A stretch of 15,536 nucleotides of DNA from Bacteroidota bacterium. Lineage in GTDB: Bacteria; Bacteroidota; Bacteroidia; Chitinophagales; Chitinophagaceae. Positions 1 through 6,979 of this stretch are shown here, piece by piece. The stretch covers positions 1 through 15,536 of the forward strand of contig CANETM010000012.1 in NCBI GenBank assembly GCA_947441205.1, written 5' to 3'. The notes below the pieces were generated by a model. The model ran no database searches. It was given only the letters and a program-made list of their open reading frames with translations, and was not told the origin of the DNA. Numbering within the stretch: the first letter of the stretch is position 1; each line of letters opens with the position of its first letter. The translations under genes and the position numbers were made by a program.

Positions 1-525
1 AAAATAATTGCAGTTCAATATGCAAGAGAAAACAAAATGCCATTTTTTGGAATTTGTTTAGGTATGCAAATGGCAGTAATTGAATTTGCTAGGAATGTGT
101 TAGGATTGAAACAAGCACATTCCGTTGAAATGGATATAGATAGCCCTGATCCTGTTATTAATATGATGGAAGAACAAAAACGAATCACCATGATGGGAGG
201 TTCCATGCGTTTAGGTTCTTATCCTTGTTCTATCACTGAAAACACTTTGGCTCACAAAATTTATGGTACTACATTAATCAATGAAAGACATAGACATAGA
301 TATGAATTTAACAATGAATATTTAAATGCTTTTCAAGAAAAAGGGATGGTCACAAGTGGCGTAAATCCAGCAACTGGATTGGTTGAAATTATCGAGCTTC
401 CTAATCATCCATTTTTCATAGGGGTTCAATATCATCCTGAGTTAAAAAGTACCGTTGAAGCTCCAGCGCCATTATTCGTTCATTTTATTGCAGCTGCTAA
501 ACAGCACGCCACTACAAACGCATAA
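1..525 (+). CDS. pyrG: CTP synthase, C-terminal glutaminase part (5' end outside window)
   Basis: CTP synthase aminates UTP to CTP in the cytoplasm, using ammonia released from glutamine by its C-terminal class I amidotransferase domain. The frame is open from base 1, so the gene starts upstream. 174 residues are visible of a family length of about 540. The nucleophile motif GICLGMQ has its Cys at codon 55-57, and QYHPE near the end supplies His (433-435) and Glu (439-441), completing the catalytic triad. The sequence NHPFFIGVQYHPE, followed by a short tail, is typical of the PyrG C-terminus. The synthetase domain is not seen. The stop is followed by a 42-bp gap to the mutase gene. In several Bacteroidota I recall pyrG lying directly beside yidC; here the mutase gene sits between them. 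Confidence 0.97.
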   Translation, partial: KIIAVQYARENKMPFFGICLGMQMAVIEFARNVLGLKQAHSVEMDIDSPDPVINMMEEQKRITMMGGSMRLGSYPCSITENTLAHKIYGTTLINERHRHRYEFNNEYLNAFQEKGMVTSGVNPATGLVEIIELPNHPFFIGVQYHPELKSTVEAPAPLFVHFIAAAKQHATTNA

Positions 526-543
526 TTTAATGATGGAAATATT

Positions 544-559
544 GCTAACATTTGTTAGC
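544..559. repeat. Perfect 6-bp inverted repeat in the pyrG-icmF gap
   Basis: GCTAAC, a 4-base loop ATTT, then GTTAGC. The right arm is followed by TTTGTTT. It could be a weak RNA hairpin terminating pyrG transcripts or a small operator, because its right arm overlaps the candidate -7 element at 556-563. The repeat is seen directly; its function is inferred. Confidence 0.45.
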
Positions 560-563
560 TTTG
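556..563 (+). promoter_or_regulatory. Candidate Bacteroidota -7 element for icmF
   Basis: TAGCTTTG fits the Bacteroidota consensus TAnnTTTG. It ends only 4 bases before the ATG at 568, so a transcript from it would be leaderless or nearly so. No TTG is seen about 19 bases upstream. Support is the motif alone. Confidence 0.35.
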
Positions 564-567
564 TTTC

Positions 568-2064
568 ATGGATAAAATTAGAATTTTAACCTGCACCAGT
601 TTATTTGACGGACATGATGCGTCAATAAATATTATGCGTCGGGTACTTCAAGAAAAAGGAGTTGAAATCATTCATCTTGGACACAATCGTTCAGCTAATG
701 AAATAGTAGAAGCTGCAATAGAAGAAGATGTGCAAGGAATTGCCATTACTTCTTATCAAGGTGGTCATGTTGAATTTTTTAGCTACGTTAAAAAATTATT
801 AGATAAAGCTGGGTATAGTCATATAAAAATTGTTGGTGGGGGTGGCGGTACTATTTTACCAAAAGAAGCAAAATGGTTAGAATCCATTGGTATATCAAAA
901 ATATATTTACCAAGTGATGGTCTAGTGATGGGTATTGATGGAATGATTAAACAGGTAGTTAGTATTTGTTCTTTTCCTTTAAAACCCTATACGAAAAAAA
1001 CATTACCTCCGCTTTCCATTCAAAAATTAATTGATCCTCGAATTTTAAGCAGGCAAATTACATTATTGCAAAACAGTTCGTTGAAAATTACAACGAAAAA
1101 ACTAGCTACTAAAAAAGTTTCTTCAAGCAAATCATTATCTAAATTAAATAACATTCCAATTATAGGTGTTACAGGTACTGGCGGTGCAGGAAAGTCAACG
1201 GTGGTTGATAGACTAGTACAATATTTTGTACAATGTAATCCAACCAAAACCATTGCAGTAATTTCAGTGGATCCATCAAAAAGAAAAACGGGGGGTGCTT
1301 TGTTAGGTGATAGAATAAGAATGAACTCAATTCATCACCCCAATGTTTTTATGCGTTCCTTAGCTACTCGAAGTGATATGCAATCTATTGCACATTCTAT
1401 GGATGGTGTCATTGAATTATGTAAGATGGCAGGATTTGATTGTATTTTAATTGAAACTGCTGGAGTAGGGCAAAACGATGCAACTATTGTAGACTATGTA
1501 ACGGTGCCGGTGTATATTATGACTCCTGAATTTGGTGCTCCAACTCAGTTGGAAAAAATAAATATGATTGACTATGCACATATCATTGGGATTAATAAAT
1601 TTGATCGTGCTGGAGGGTTGGATGCTTTAAGAGATGTAAGAAAGCAATACAACAGATCACATCATTTATTTAATGCAACAACAAATTCAAGTCCTGTTTT
1701 CGGAACCATGGCTGCACATTATAGTGATCCTGGAATGCAGGCCATGTATAATGCATTAGTGCAAAATATAAATACAATTCATGATGCAGGATTGAAACAA
1801 ATAGACAATCCGCTTATCTATCATGAAAACAAAATTATTGCTCCCACTATTCCCAATAAAAGACTTGGATATTTAAATGAAATCATCGAGGTGATACATG
1901 CTAATAACGATTGGATTAACCAACAAAAGCAATTGGTATCAAAATGGTATTGTTTAAGTAAATCCATGGAAGATCCTTTACTTTCAAAAAATGTAACCTT
2001 CCAAAAAGTGAATAAAGCATTGGAGGCATCTATTGACAAAGAAGTAAAAAACTTAGTAATATAA
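568..2064 (+). CDS. icmF: Fused isobutyryl-CoA mutase IcmF, N-terminal part: B12-binding domain plus G-protein chaperone, ended by in-frame TAA
   Basis: IcmF interconverts isobutyryl-CoA and n-butyryl-CoA with adenosylcobalamin and carries its own GTPase chaperone for cofactor loading. This 498-residue segment holds the first two domains. The B12-binding domain is at about residues 1-135, with SLFDGHDAS (His16 expected as lower axial cobalt ligand), SYQGGH and a GGGG stretch. A Ser/Lys-rich linker of about 50 residues follows. The MeaB-like GTPase has P-loop GVTGTGGAGKST at 200-211, DPSKRKTGGALLGDR, ETAGVGQ, and base-specificity motif NKFD at 343-346. The family normally continues into the mutase domain in one chain of about 1,100 residues. 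Here TAA ends the frame as codon 499, and the same frame resumes directly afterwards. ATG 568 fits the family N-terminus. No B12 riboswitch fits in the 42-bp leader. All motifs are intact, so decay, if any, is recent. Confidence 0.93.
   Translation: MDKIRILTCTSLFDGHDASINIMRRVLQEKGVEIIHLGHNRSANEIVEAAIEEDVQGIAITSYQGGHVEFFSYVKKLLDKAGYSHIKIVGGGGGTILPKEAKWLESIGISKIYLPSDGLVMGIDGMIKQVVSICSFPLKPYTKKTLPPLSIQKLIDPRILSRQITLLQNSSLKITTKKLATKKVSSSKSLSKLNNIPIIGVTGTGGAGKSTVVDRLVQYFVQCNPTKTIAVISVDPSKRKTGGALLGDRIRMNSIHHPNVFMRSLATRSDMQSIAHSMDGVIELCKMAGFDCILIETAGVGQNDATIVDYVTVPVYIMTPEFGAPTQLEKINMIDYAHIIGINKFDRAGGLDALRDVRKQYNRSHHLFNATTNSSPVFGTMAAHYSDPGMQAMYNALVQNINTIHDAGLKQIDNPLIYHENKIIAPTIPNKRLGYLNEIIEVIHANNDWINQQKQLVSKWYCLSKSMEDPLLSKNVTFQKVNKALEASIDKEVKNLVI
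2062..2064 (+). other. In-frame TAA interrupting icmF between GTPase and mutase domains
   Basis: Frame 1 reads ...NLVI, TAA, then WPELFDKY and on through the mutase domain without another stop until 3942. Because both sides share one frame, a homopolymer indel cannot explain the break; one base substitution would (for example from CAA, AAA or GAA). The next base is T (TAAT), a strong termination context in E. coli, so efficient readthrough is unlikely. TAA also ends many neighbouring genes, which argues against codon reassignment. Confidence 0.95.
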
Positions 2065-2169
2065 TGGCCTGAGCTATTCGATAAATATCAACAAAAAACA
2101 TATATTGATGAAGTAAGGGGAATAAAAAATTCGCATGCATTTGTTTTTGAAACGCCTTCGGGTTTAACA

Positions 2170-3942
2170 TTGAACAAAGTTTATTTACCAAAATATGCCG
2201 ACTGGGGAGATATTGTTGAATGGCAATTAAAAGAAAATACACCAGGTAGATATCCTTTTACAGCTGGTGTATTTGAATTAAAAAGAGAAAATGAAGATCC
2301 AACAAGAATGTTTGCTGGAGAGGGTTGTCCTGAAAGAACTAATTGGCGTTTTCATTATTTAAGTAAAGGACAGTCTGCAATAAGGTTGTCTACTGCTTTT
2401 GATAGCGTGACTTTATATGGTCATGATCCTGCAGCAAGGATGGATGTATTTGGAAAAATCGGAAATGCTGGAGTAAGTGTTGCAACACTTGATGATGCAA
2501 AAAAATTATACTCGGGAATTGATTTAAATGCAAAAAATACTTCGGTAAGCATGACAATTAATGGTCCTGCGCCAATGTTATTAGCTATGTTTTTTAATAC
2601 TGCGATAGACCAGGCATGTGAGCAATATATTACCGAACATAAAATGTGGCCACAGGTTAACAAAAAAATTAAACAACTTGTTCCTCAAAATATATTGCCT
2701 ACTTATGAATCAATTCATCCTCATATCCCAATGAGCCAGTGGCATAATGGTCTTGGATTAAAGTTATTAGGTGTTTCTGGTGATATGGTATTGGATACTA
2801 AGGTGTATAATGAAATTAAAGCAAGTGTAATCAATAATATAAGGGGAACTTTACAAGCAGATATTTTAAAAGAAGATCAGGCTCAAAATACTTGTATTTT
2901 TTCTACTGATTTTGCATTGCGTATGATGGGAGATGTACAGTCTTATTTTGCAACAAATAGAGTTAGAAATTTTTATAGTATTTCTATTTCTGGTTATCAT
3001 ATTGCGGAAGCAGGAGCTAATCCTATTACCCAGCTTGCCTTTACGCTAGCTAATGGCTTTACCTATGTAGAATATTTTTTAAACCGAGGTATTGCTATTG
3101 ATGATTTTATGCCAAACCTTAGTTTTTTCTTTAGCAACGGAATGGATCCAGAATATGCTGTTATTGGTAGGGTGGCAAGAAGAATCTGGGCAAGGGTAAT
3201 GAAACTTAAATACAATGCAAATGTTCGCTCTCAAAAATTAAAGTATCATATACAAACAAGTGGAAGGAGTTTGCACTCACAAGAAATAGATTTTAATGAT
3301 ATAAGAACAACACTTCAAGCTTTATATGCGATTTATGATCAATGCAATAGTTTACATACCAATGCTTATGACGAAGCAATCACTACCCCAACTGAAGAAA
3401 GTGTAAGGCGTGCATTGGCCATTCAATTAATAATTAATAAGGAATTAGGAACGGTGAAAGTTGAAAATTCACAACAAGGTAGTTTTTTAATGACCGAATT
3501 AACGGATTTAGTAGAAGAGGCAGTAATGCTAGAATTTGAAAAAATTAATGCGCGCGGCGGAGTATTAGGTGCTATGGAAAGAATGTATCAAAGGTCTAAA
3601 ATTCAAGAAGAAAGTTGGGTTTATGAAACCAAAAAACATGATGGTGAGATACCTATTGTTGGGGTTAATACCTTTGTTAGTGATAAGGTAAAGTCAGCTT
3701 TTAATCAGCAACCCATTAGTAGGTCCACTAAAAAAGAAAGATCAAGACAAGTAGCTTGTTTACAAATGTTTAAAAAGCGTAACCTGGGTCAAAAAGACTA
3801 CTATTTGACAAAACTTAAAGTCGCAAGTTTGACAGACGATAATTTATTTGAAATCCTGATGGAGGCTGTTAAATATTGCAGCTTGGGTGAGATCACCGAT
3901 GCCTTGTATTTAGTAGGTGGAAAGTATAGTAGAAACCTGTAA
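2170..3942 (+). CDS. icmF: Fused isobutyryl-CoA mutase IcmF, C-terminal mutase part (frame open from 2065)
   Basis: This is the adenosylcobalamin-dependent acyl-CoA mutase TIM barrel plus the C-terminal region of IcmF. The open frame begins right after the TAA at 2062 and spans 625 codons; the first NTG codon in it is the TTG at 2170, taken here as the nominal start. Motifs include FTAGVF, EDPTRMFAGEG, RLSTAFDSVTLYG, SMTINGPAP, ISGYH, NGMDPEY and SLHTNAYDEA, ending with the family-type tail (LGEITDALYLVGG). Numbering the whole reading frame from 568, Phe569 in TAGVF and Gln773 in AQNT match the Phe/Gln pair that marks isobutyryl-CoA mutases, where methylmalonyl-CoA mutase has Tyr/Arg. That assigns the substrate by known family rules. 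The 35 codons before the TTG still resemble the IcmF linker (WPE..., VRG), so TTG initiation may not be the ancestral design. Whether the protein is made is unknown. Confidence 0.88.
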   Translation: MNKVYLPKYADWGDIVEWQLKENTPGRYPFTAGVFELKRENEDPTRMFAGEGCPERTNWRFHYLSKGQSAIRLSTAFDSVTLYGHDPAARMDVFGKIGNAGVSVATLDDAKKLYSGIDLNAKNTSVSMTINGPAPMLLAMFFNTAIDQACEQYITEHKMWPQVNKKIKQLVPQNILPTYESIHPHIPMSQWHNGLGLKLLGVSGDMVLDTKVYNEIKASVINNIRGTLQADILKEDQAQNTCIFSTDFALRMMGDVQSYFATNRVRNFYSISISGYHIAEAGANPITQLAFTLANGFTYVEYFLNRGIAIDDFMPNLSFFFSNGMDPEYAVIGRVARRIWARVMKLKYNANVRSQKLKYHIQTSGRSLHSQEIDFNDIRTTLQALYAIYDQCNSLHTNAYDEAITTPTEESVRRALAIQLIINKELGTVKVENSQQGSFLMTELTDLVEEAVMLEFEKINARGGVLGAMERMYQRSKIQEESWVYETKKHDGEIPIVGVNTFVSDKVKSAFNQQPISRSTKKERSRQVACLQMFKKRNLGQKDYYLTKLKVASLTDDNLFEILMEAVKYCSLGEITDALYLVGGKYSRNL

Positions 3943-3948
3943 AAAACA

Positions 3949-3956
3949 TATCTTTG
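3949..3956 (+). promoter_or_regulatory. Candidate -7 element for yidC
   Basis: TATCTTTG matches TAnnTTTG exactly. It lies 6 bases after the icmF stop and 30 bases before the yidC ATG. No convincing -33 TTG is present, so only half of the promoter signature is visible. Confidence 0.5.
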
Positions 3957-3986
3957 TCGCACGTTAATTACGTTTAAACATTGAAT

Positions 3987-5798
3987 ATGAATACGGATAA
4001 AAATACGGTCATTGGATTTATCTTACTAGCGGGTTTATTCTTCGCCTACTTTTGGTACAATAATAAGGAGCAAACTGAAATGCAGGCTTATAATAAGCGC
4101 ATTAATGACTCAACAGCTCTTGTAAAGTCGTTAGCTGAAAAAGCAGCTGCTGCAAAAAATTCAATTATTGCTGATTCCTCATCTACCGCTTCTGCTGCTA
4201 TTGAAGACTCAGTTAAACAGCAAATCACTTCTTTAGAAAATGATTTAATTAAAGTTGAATTCAGCAATAAAGGAGGACAAGTATTAGGCGTTACTTTAAA
4301 AGGCTATAAAAACTCAAAAAATCAATTTGTAAAGTTAGGGGATAGTAGTTCATTAAATTATCCTGTTAATATTGGAAATAATCAAACTGCTCAAATTAAT
4401 CAAATCATATTCCCTTCAGTTAATATTTCAAAAGGAGATAGTGGCGTACAAAAAATTGAATATGCTTGGACGACACCATCAGGAAATACGATTAGGCATC
4501 AATTTTCATTAGCAGCTAACAAATATGCAATTGATTGGAATGTACAATTACAAGGTGCTGATCAATTATTAAGCAATGGTCAAATTAATTTATTATGGGA
4601 TGTTCATGCATATCAACAAGAACGAACTGTAACCTATGAACGTCAAATTTCAAATGTTTGTTTTTCAGAAGGAAAAGAGTTTGACTATATCTCAAGTAAA
4701 ACAACATGGGCTTTTGAAAAACCAATACAATGGGTGGGATTGATTCAACAGTTTTTTAGTACAACTTTAATTGCGAAGGATGGTTTTGGATCTGGAAAAA
4801 TTGATTGGCAGCGCAAAACTGATTCTAGTAATGGTTTGGCGTCAATGCAAACTCAATTGCAAACCAAAGTTAGTGGAGCAATAGTGAATATTCCACTTTC
4901 CTTGTATTATGGTCCAAACGATTTTCAAATATTAAAATCACAGGCTCCGGAAATGGAGAAGATTGTTAATTTAGGCCGCGACTTATATTCATTTGTTCGT
5001 CCTTTAAATAAATATATCATCATGCCTGTATTTGATTTTTTTGCAGGTTTTGTTTCCAATTACGGATGGGTTGTATTATTGTTAACCATATTCATTCGAT
5101 TAGTTACGTCACCCTTAACCTACTCAAGTTATTTAAGTGGTGCTAAAATGAAAGTTTTGAAGCCAGAGCTTGACGAGATTAAGAAAAAATTGGGTGATGA
5201 TCAACAAGGCTTCGCAATGGAGCAAATGAAGTTGTTTAGAGAGGCAGGTGTAAATCCATTAGGAGGTTGTATTCCAGCACTATTACAAATACCTATTTTC
5301 TTTGCATTATACAGTTTCTTTAATTCGAATATTTCATTAAGAGGCCAACCCTTTTTATGGAGTCAGGATTTATCAAGTTATGATGTTATTGCAACATTAC
5401 CTTTTACTATTCCGCTCGGATTTGGAGACCATATTAGTTTATTCAACATTACTGCTGTTATAACTAGTTTCTTAATTTCTGTTTATAATATGTCAATGAC
5501 ACCTACACAGGATAATCCTGCGTTAAAGTACATGCCATATTTTTTCCCAATCATGTTATTATTTTTCTTCAATGGACTGCCTTCTGCATTAACATGGTAT
5601 TATACGGTTTCTAATATTGTTACATTGTTATTGCAATTTGTGATTCAGAATTTCATAATTAATCATGATAAGATATTAGCCCAAATTGATATTAAAAGAA
5701 AAACGCCAAAAAAGAAAAGTGGTTGGCAAAGCAAATACGAGCAAATGATGGAAGCACAAAAAAAAGTACAAGACTTAAAAGAGAAGCATAAAAAGTAG
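3987..5798 (+). CDS. yidC: Membrane protein insertase YidC
   Basis: YidC inserts and folds inner-membrane proteins, alone or with SecYEG. The 603-residue product has an N-terminal transmembrane anchor (about residues 8-24), a large periplasmic domain to about 340, then the conserved insertase core. The core arginine of the hydrophilic groove is Arg371 in FIRLVTSPL. The cytoplasmic hairpin follows, with KMKVLKPEL and KKKLGDD, then the signature VNPLGGCIPALLQIPIF. Further membrane segments precede a Lys-rich C-terminal tail that can contact the ribosome. Length and the basic tail fit the Bacteroidota form. I chose ATG 3987; a TTG two codons upstream (3981) is possible but unnecessary. It is probably transcribed from its own promoter after icmF and is followed after 15 bp by a secreted-protein gene that may be co-transcribed. 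Confidence 0.97.
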   Translation: MNTDKNTVIGFILLAGLFFAYFWYNNKEQTEMQAYNKRINDSTALVKSLAEKAAAAKNSIIADSSSTASAAIEDSVKQQITSLENDLIKVEFSNKGGQVLGVTLKGYKNSKNQFVKLGDSSSLNYPVNIGNNQTAQINQIIFPSVNISKGDSGVQKIEYAWTTPSGNTIRHQFSLAANKYAIDWNVQLQGADQLLSNGQINLLWDVHAYQQERTVTYERQISNVCFSEGKEFDYISSKTTWAFEKPIQWVGLIQQFFSTTLIAKDGFGSGKIDWQRKTDSSNGLASMQTQLQTKVSGAIVNIPLSLYYGPNDFQILKSQAPEMEKIVNLGRDLYSFVRPLNKYIIMPVFDFFAGFVSNYGWVVLLLTIFIRLVTSPLTYSSYLSGAKMKVLKPELDEIKKKLGDDQQGFAMEQMKLFREAGVNPLGGCIPALLQIPIFFALYSFFNSNISLRGQPFLWSQDLSSYDVIATLPFTIPLGFGDHISLFNITAVITSFLISVYNMSMTPTQDNPALKYMPYFFPIMLLFFFNGLPSALTWYYTVSNIVTLLLQFVIQNFIINHDKILAQIDIKRKTPKKKSGWQSKYEQMMEAQKKVQDLKEKHKK

Positions 5799-5813
5799 TA
5801 CCTAATGTAAAGC

Positions 5814-6428
5814 ATGAAGCAAAGTTTAACCCCCCTTATAACTTTTTGCTTATTGTTTTCGTTATCATCGCTCAAAGCGCAAACGAAAATAGTTGGTGAA
5901 TGCTCGTTGTTATTTCAAATAACAAATGCTGATTCGGGTGATTCTATTGGACAAAAAAATGTTTACATAAAAGGAGGCCAGTGTAAAACAGTTTTAGAAA
6001 CTCCACAATTAAAACAGGTTTTATTATTTGATTTAAATCAAGTAAAAGCTACTATTACTAAGGACATTGGGGCAAGTCATTTTTTACAAGTCATAAATTA
6101 TCCCCCAACAACGGCCCCTAATTTAATAGCAATGAAGGAATCATTGCAGGATTCTTCAATGCAAATACTTGGGTATAAATGTAAAAGTGTTGATTTGATT
6201 TTGAGTGATGGTGTCGTTTATCAAATATGGTATACATCAGAAATTGCAACTACTGTAAGTACATTTGAACTTATTTTCAAAGAAGTGCCTGGGTTAGTTT
6301 TGTCGTATAAAATTATTCCATTAAAGGGGAAGTCATACCAGTATGTGGCTACGAAAATTGATTTAAGTCCAATACCATTAAGTCAATTTATAATCAACAT
6401 AAATCAATATCAGGTTATTGATGAATGA
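5814..6428 (+). CDS. Secreted GLPGLI/DUF4412-like protein of unknown function
   Basis: 204 residues. The N-terminus is a classic signal peptide: Lys2, a hydrophobic core LITFCLLFSL, and a likely signal peptidase I site after LKA (about residue 22). The mature part is probably periplasmic and rich in beta-strand patterns. Its layout resembles Bacteroidota GLPGLI/DUF4412 proteins: an N-terminal YIKGGQCK stretch, a mid-protein GYKCKS followed by a QIWYT motif, and VPGLVLSYKI near the end. Cysteines sit in GEC, GGQC and GYKC. No catalytic residues are evident, and family membership is from remembered pattern rather than a search. It starts 15 bp after yidC, so it is probably in the same transcript, and converges with the small minus-strand gene 19 bp beyond its stop. 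Confidence 0.75.
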   Translation: MKQSLTPLITFCLLFSLSSLKAQTKIVGECSLLFQITNADSGDSIGQKNVYIKGGQCKTVLETPQLKQVLLFDLNQVKATITKDIGASHFLQVINYPPTTAPNLIAMKESLQDSSMQILGYKCKSVDLILSDGVVYQIWYTSEIATTVSTFELIFKEVPGLVLSYKIIPLKGKSYQYVATKIDLSPIPLSQFIININQYQVIDE

Positions 6429-6447
6429 CTAGTTCAATCGAAAAAAA

Positions 6448-6789
6448 TTATTGAGCAGAAGGAGTCTTGAATTTAGGCAAAATCACTTTATAGTGATAAG
6501 GAATAATGTAAGAGATATTCCCTTTGTTATACTTTAAATACGCAGCAGTGTTAGCGTTATAAATACTATTAGTAGTTGAGAAGCCTTTAAATTCTAAGCT
6601 TGATTTCAAACTAGCAAAGCTTGCAGTTTTATGAGAAAGCGCACTTAGGTTTTTTAAAGAGTATTTTTCAACTTCTTTTTTTGACTCTAAATTAGATGTA
6701 GTAACAATAATACTTGCACTAGCATTTAAATTCATTAGGATTAGACTAACGAATAGAGCTGAAAGTAGTATGTTTTTTAGCGTACGCAT
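6448..6789 (-). CDS. Small secreted hypothetical protein
   Basis: 113 residues; I do not recognise the family. The first 25 residues form a signal peptide (Arg2/Lys5, hydrophobic ILLSALFVSLILM, cleavage expected after ASA). The mature protein is about 88 residues, basic, Ser/Thr/Ala-rich in its first half and Lys/Tyr-rich at the end (YHYKVILPKFK), with no cysteines. Export to periplasm or surface is therefore likely. Support for its being real: signal peptide, sensible start, a TAnnTTTG promoter element just upstream on the minus strand, and no competing gene. It converges on the GLPGLI-like gene with 19 bp between stops. Confidence 0.75.
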   Translation of the reverse strand: MRTLKNILLSALFVSLILMNLNASASIIVTTSNLESKKEVEKYSLKNLSALSHKTASFASLKSSLEFKGFSTTNSIYNANTAAYLKYNKGNISYIIPYHYKVILPKFKTPSAQ

Positions 6790-6797
6790 GATTATTA

Positions 6798-6805
6798 CAA
6801 ATATA
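6798..6805 (-). promoter_or_regulatory. Candidate -7 element for the small secreted protein gene
   Basis: Read on the minus strand this is TATATTTG, an exact TAnnTTTG match, 8 bases before the ATG. It sits inside an imperfect palindrome: ACAAAT at 6797-6802 and ATTTGT at 6816-6821, with AATAA/TTATT between. A repressor could cover it, but the sequence is so AT-rich that chance cannot be excluded. Confidence 0.4.
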
Positions 6806-6906
6806 ATAAGTTATTATTTGTTTTTAAAAAATTTATTTTAACCATTCCAGGTGCTTTTTGTGAACAATAAATTATGGTGAATTTATACAGCCATAGTATA
6901 TTTAAC

Positions 6907-6935
6907 TATTAAGAGCATTAAAAATAATCTTAATA
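6907..6935. repeat. 8-bp inverted repeat upstream of the TPR gene
   Basis: TATTAAGA (6907-6914) and TCTTAATA (6928-6935) are perfect reverse complements with a 13-base spacer, 44 bases before the TPR gene start. It could be an operator for that gene. The 190-bp gap 6790-6979 otherwise shows only the minus-strand promoter; I found no exact TAnnTTTG for the TPR gene. Confidence 0.3.
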
Positions 6936-6979
6936 AACTGAAAATCAACGACTTAATTATTGTCTTTAAATTATTTACT

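Noticed and set aside
526..567. Cobalamin riboswitch in front of the B12-dependent mutase
   Set aside because: The gap is only 42 bases, far too short, and no B12-box-like sequence is seen.
2062..2064. Stop-codon reassignment or recoding of TAA in this genome
   Set aside because: TAA is the normal terminator of several intact neighbours (for example comA, ilvE, rpsL, rpsG), and the following T favours termination. TAA is also not a known selenocysteine or pyrrolysine codon.
2062..2072. TAATG overlap at the icmF stop as a stop-restart junction for the mutase part
   Set aside because: The ATG at 2064-2066 is in another frame and reads Met-Ala-stop (ATG GCC TGA), so it cannot start the mutase.
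3981..3986. TTG at 3981 as the yidC start
   Set aside because: The ATG two codons later gives the expected N-terminus (MNTDKNTVIGF) and needs no rare start.
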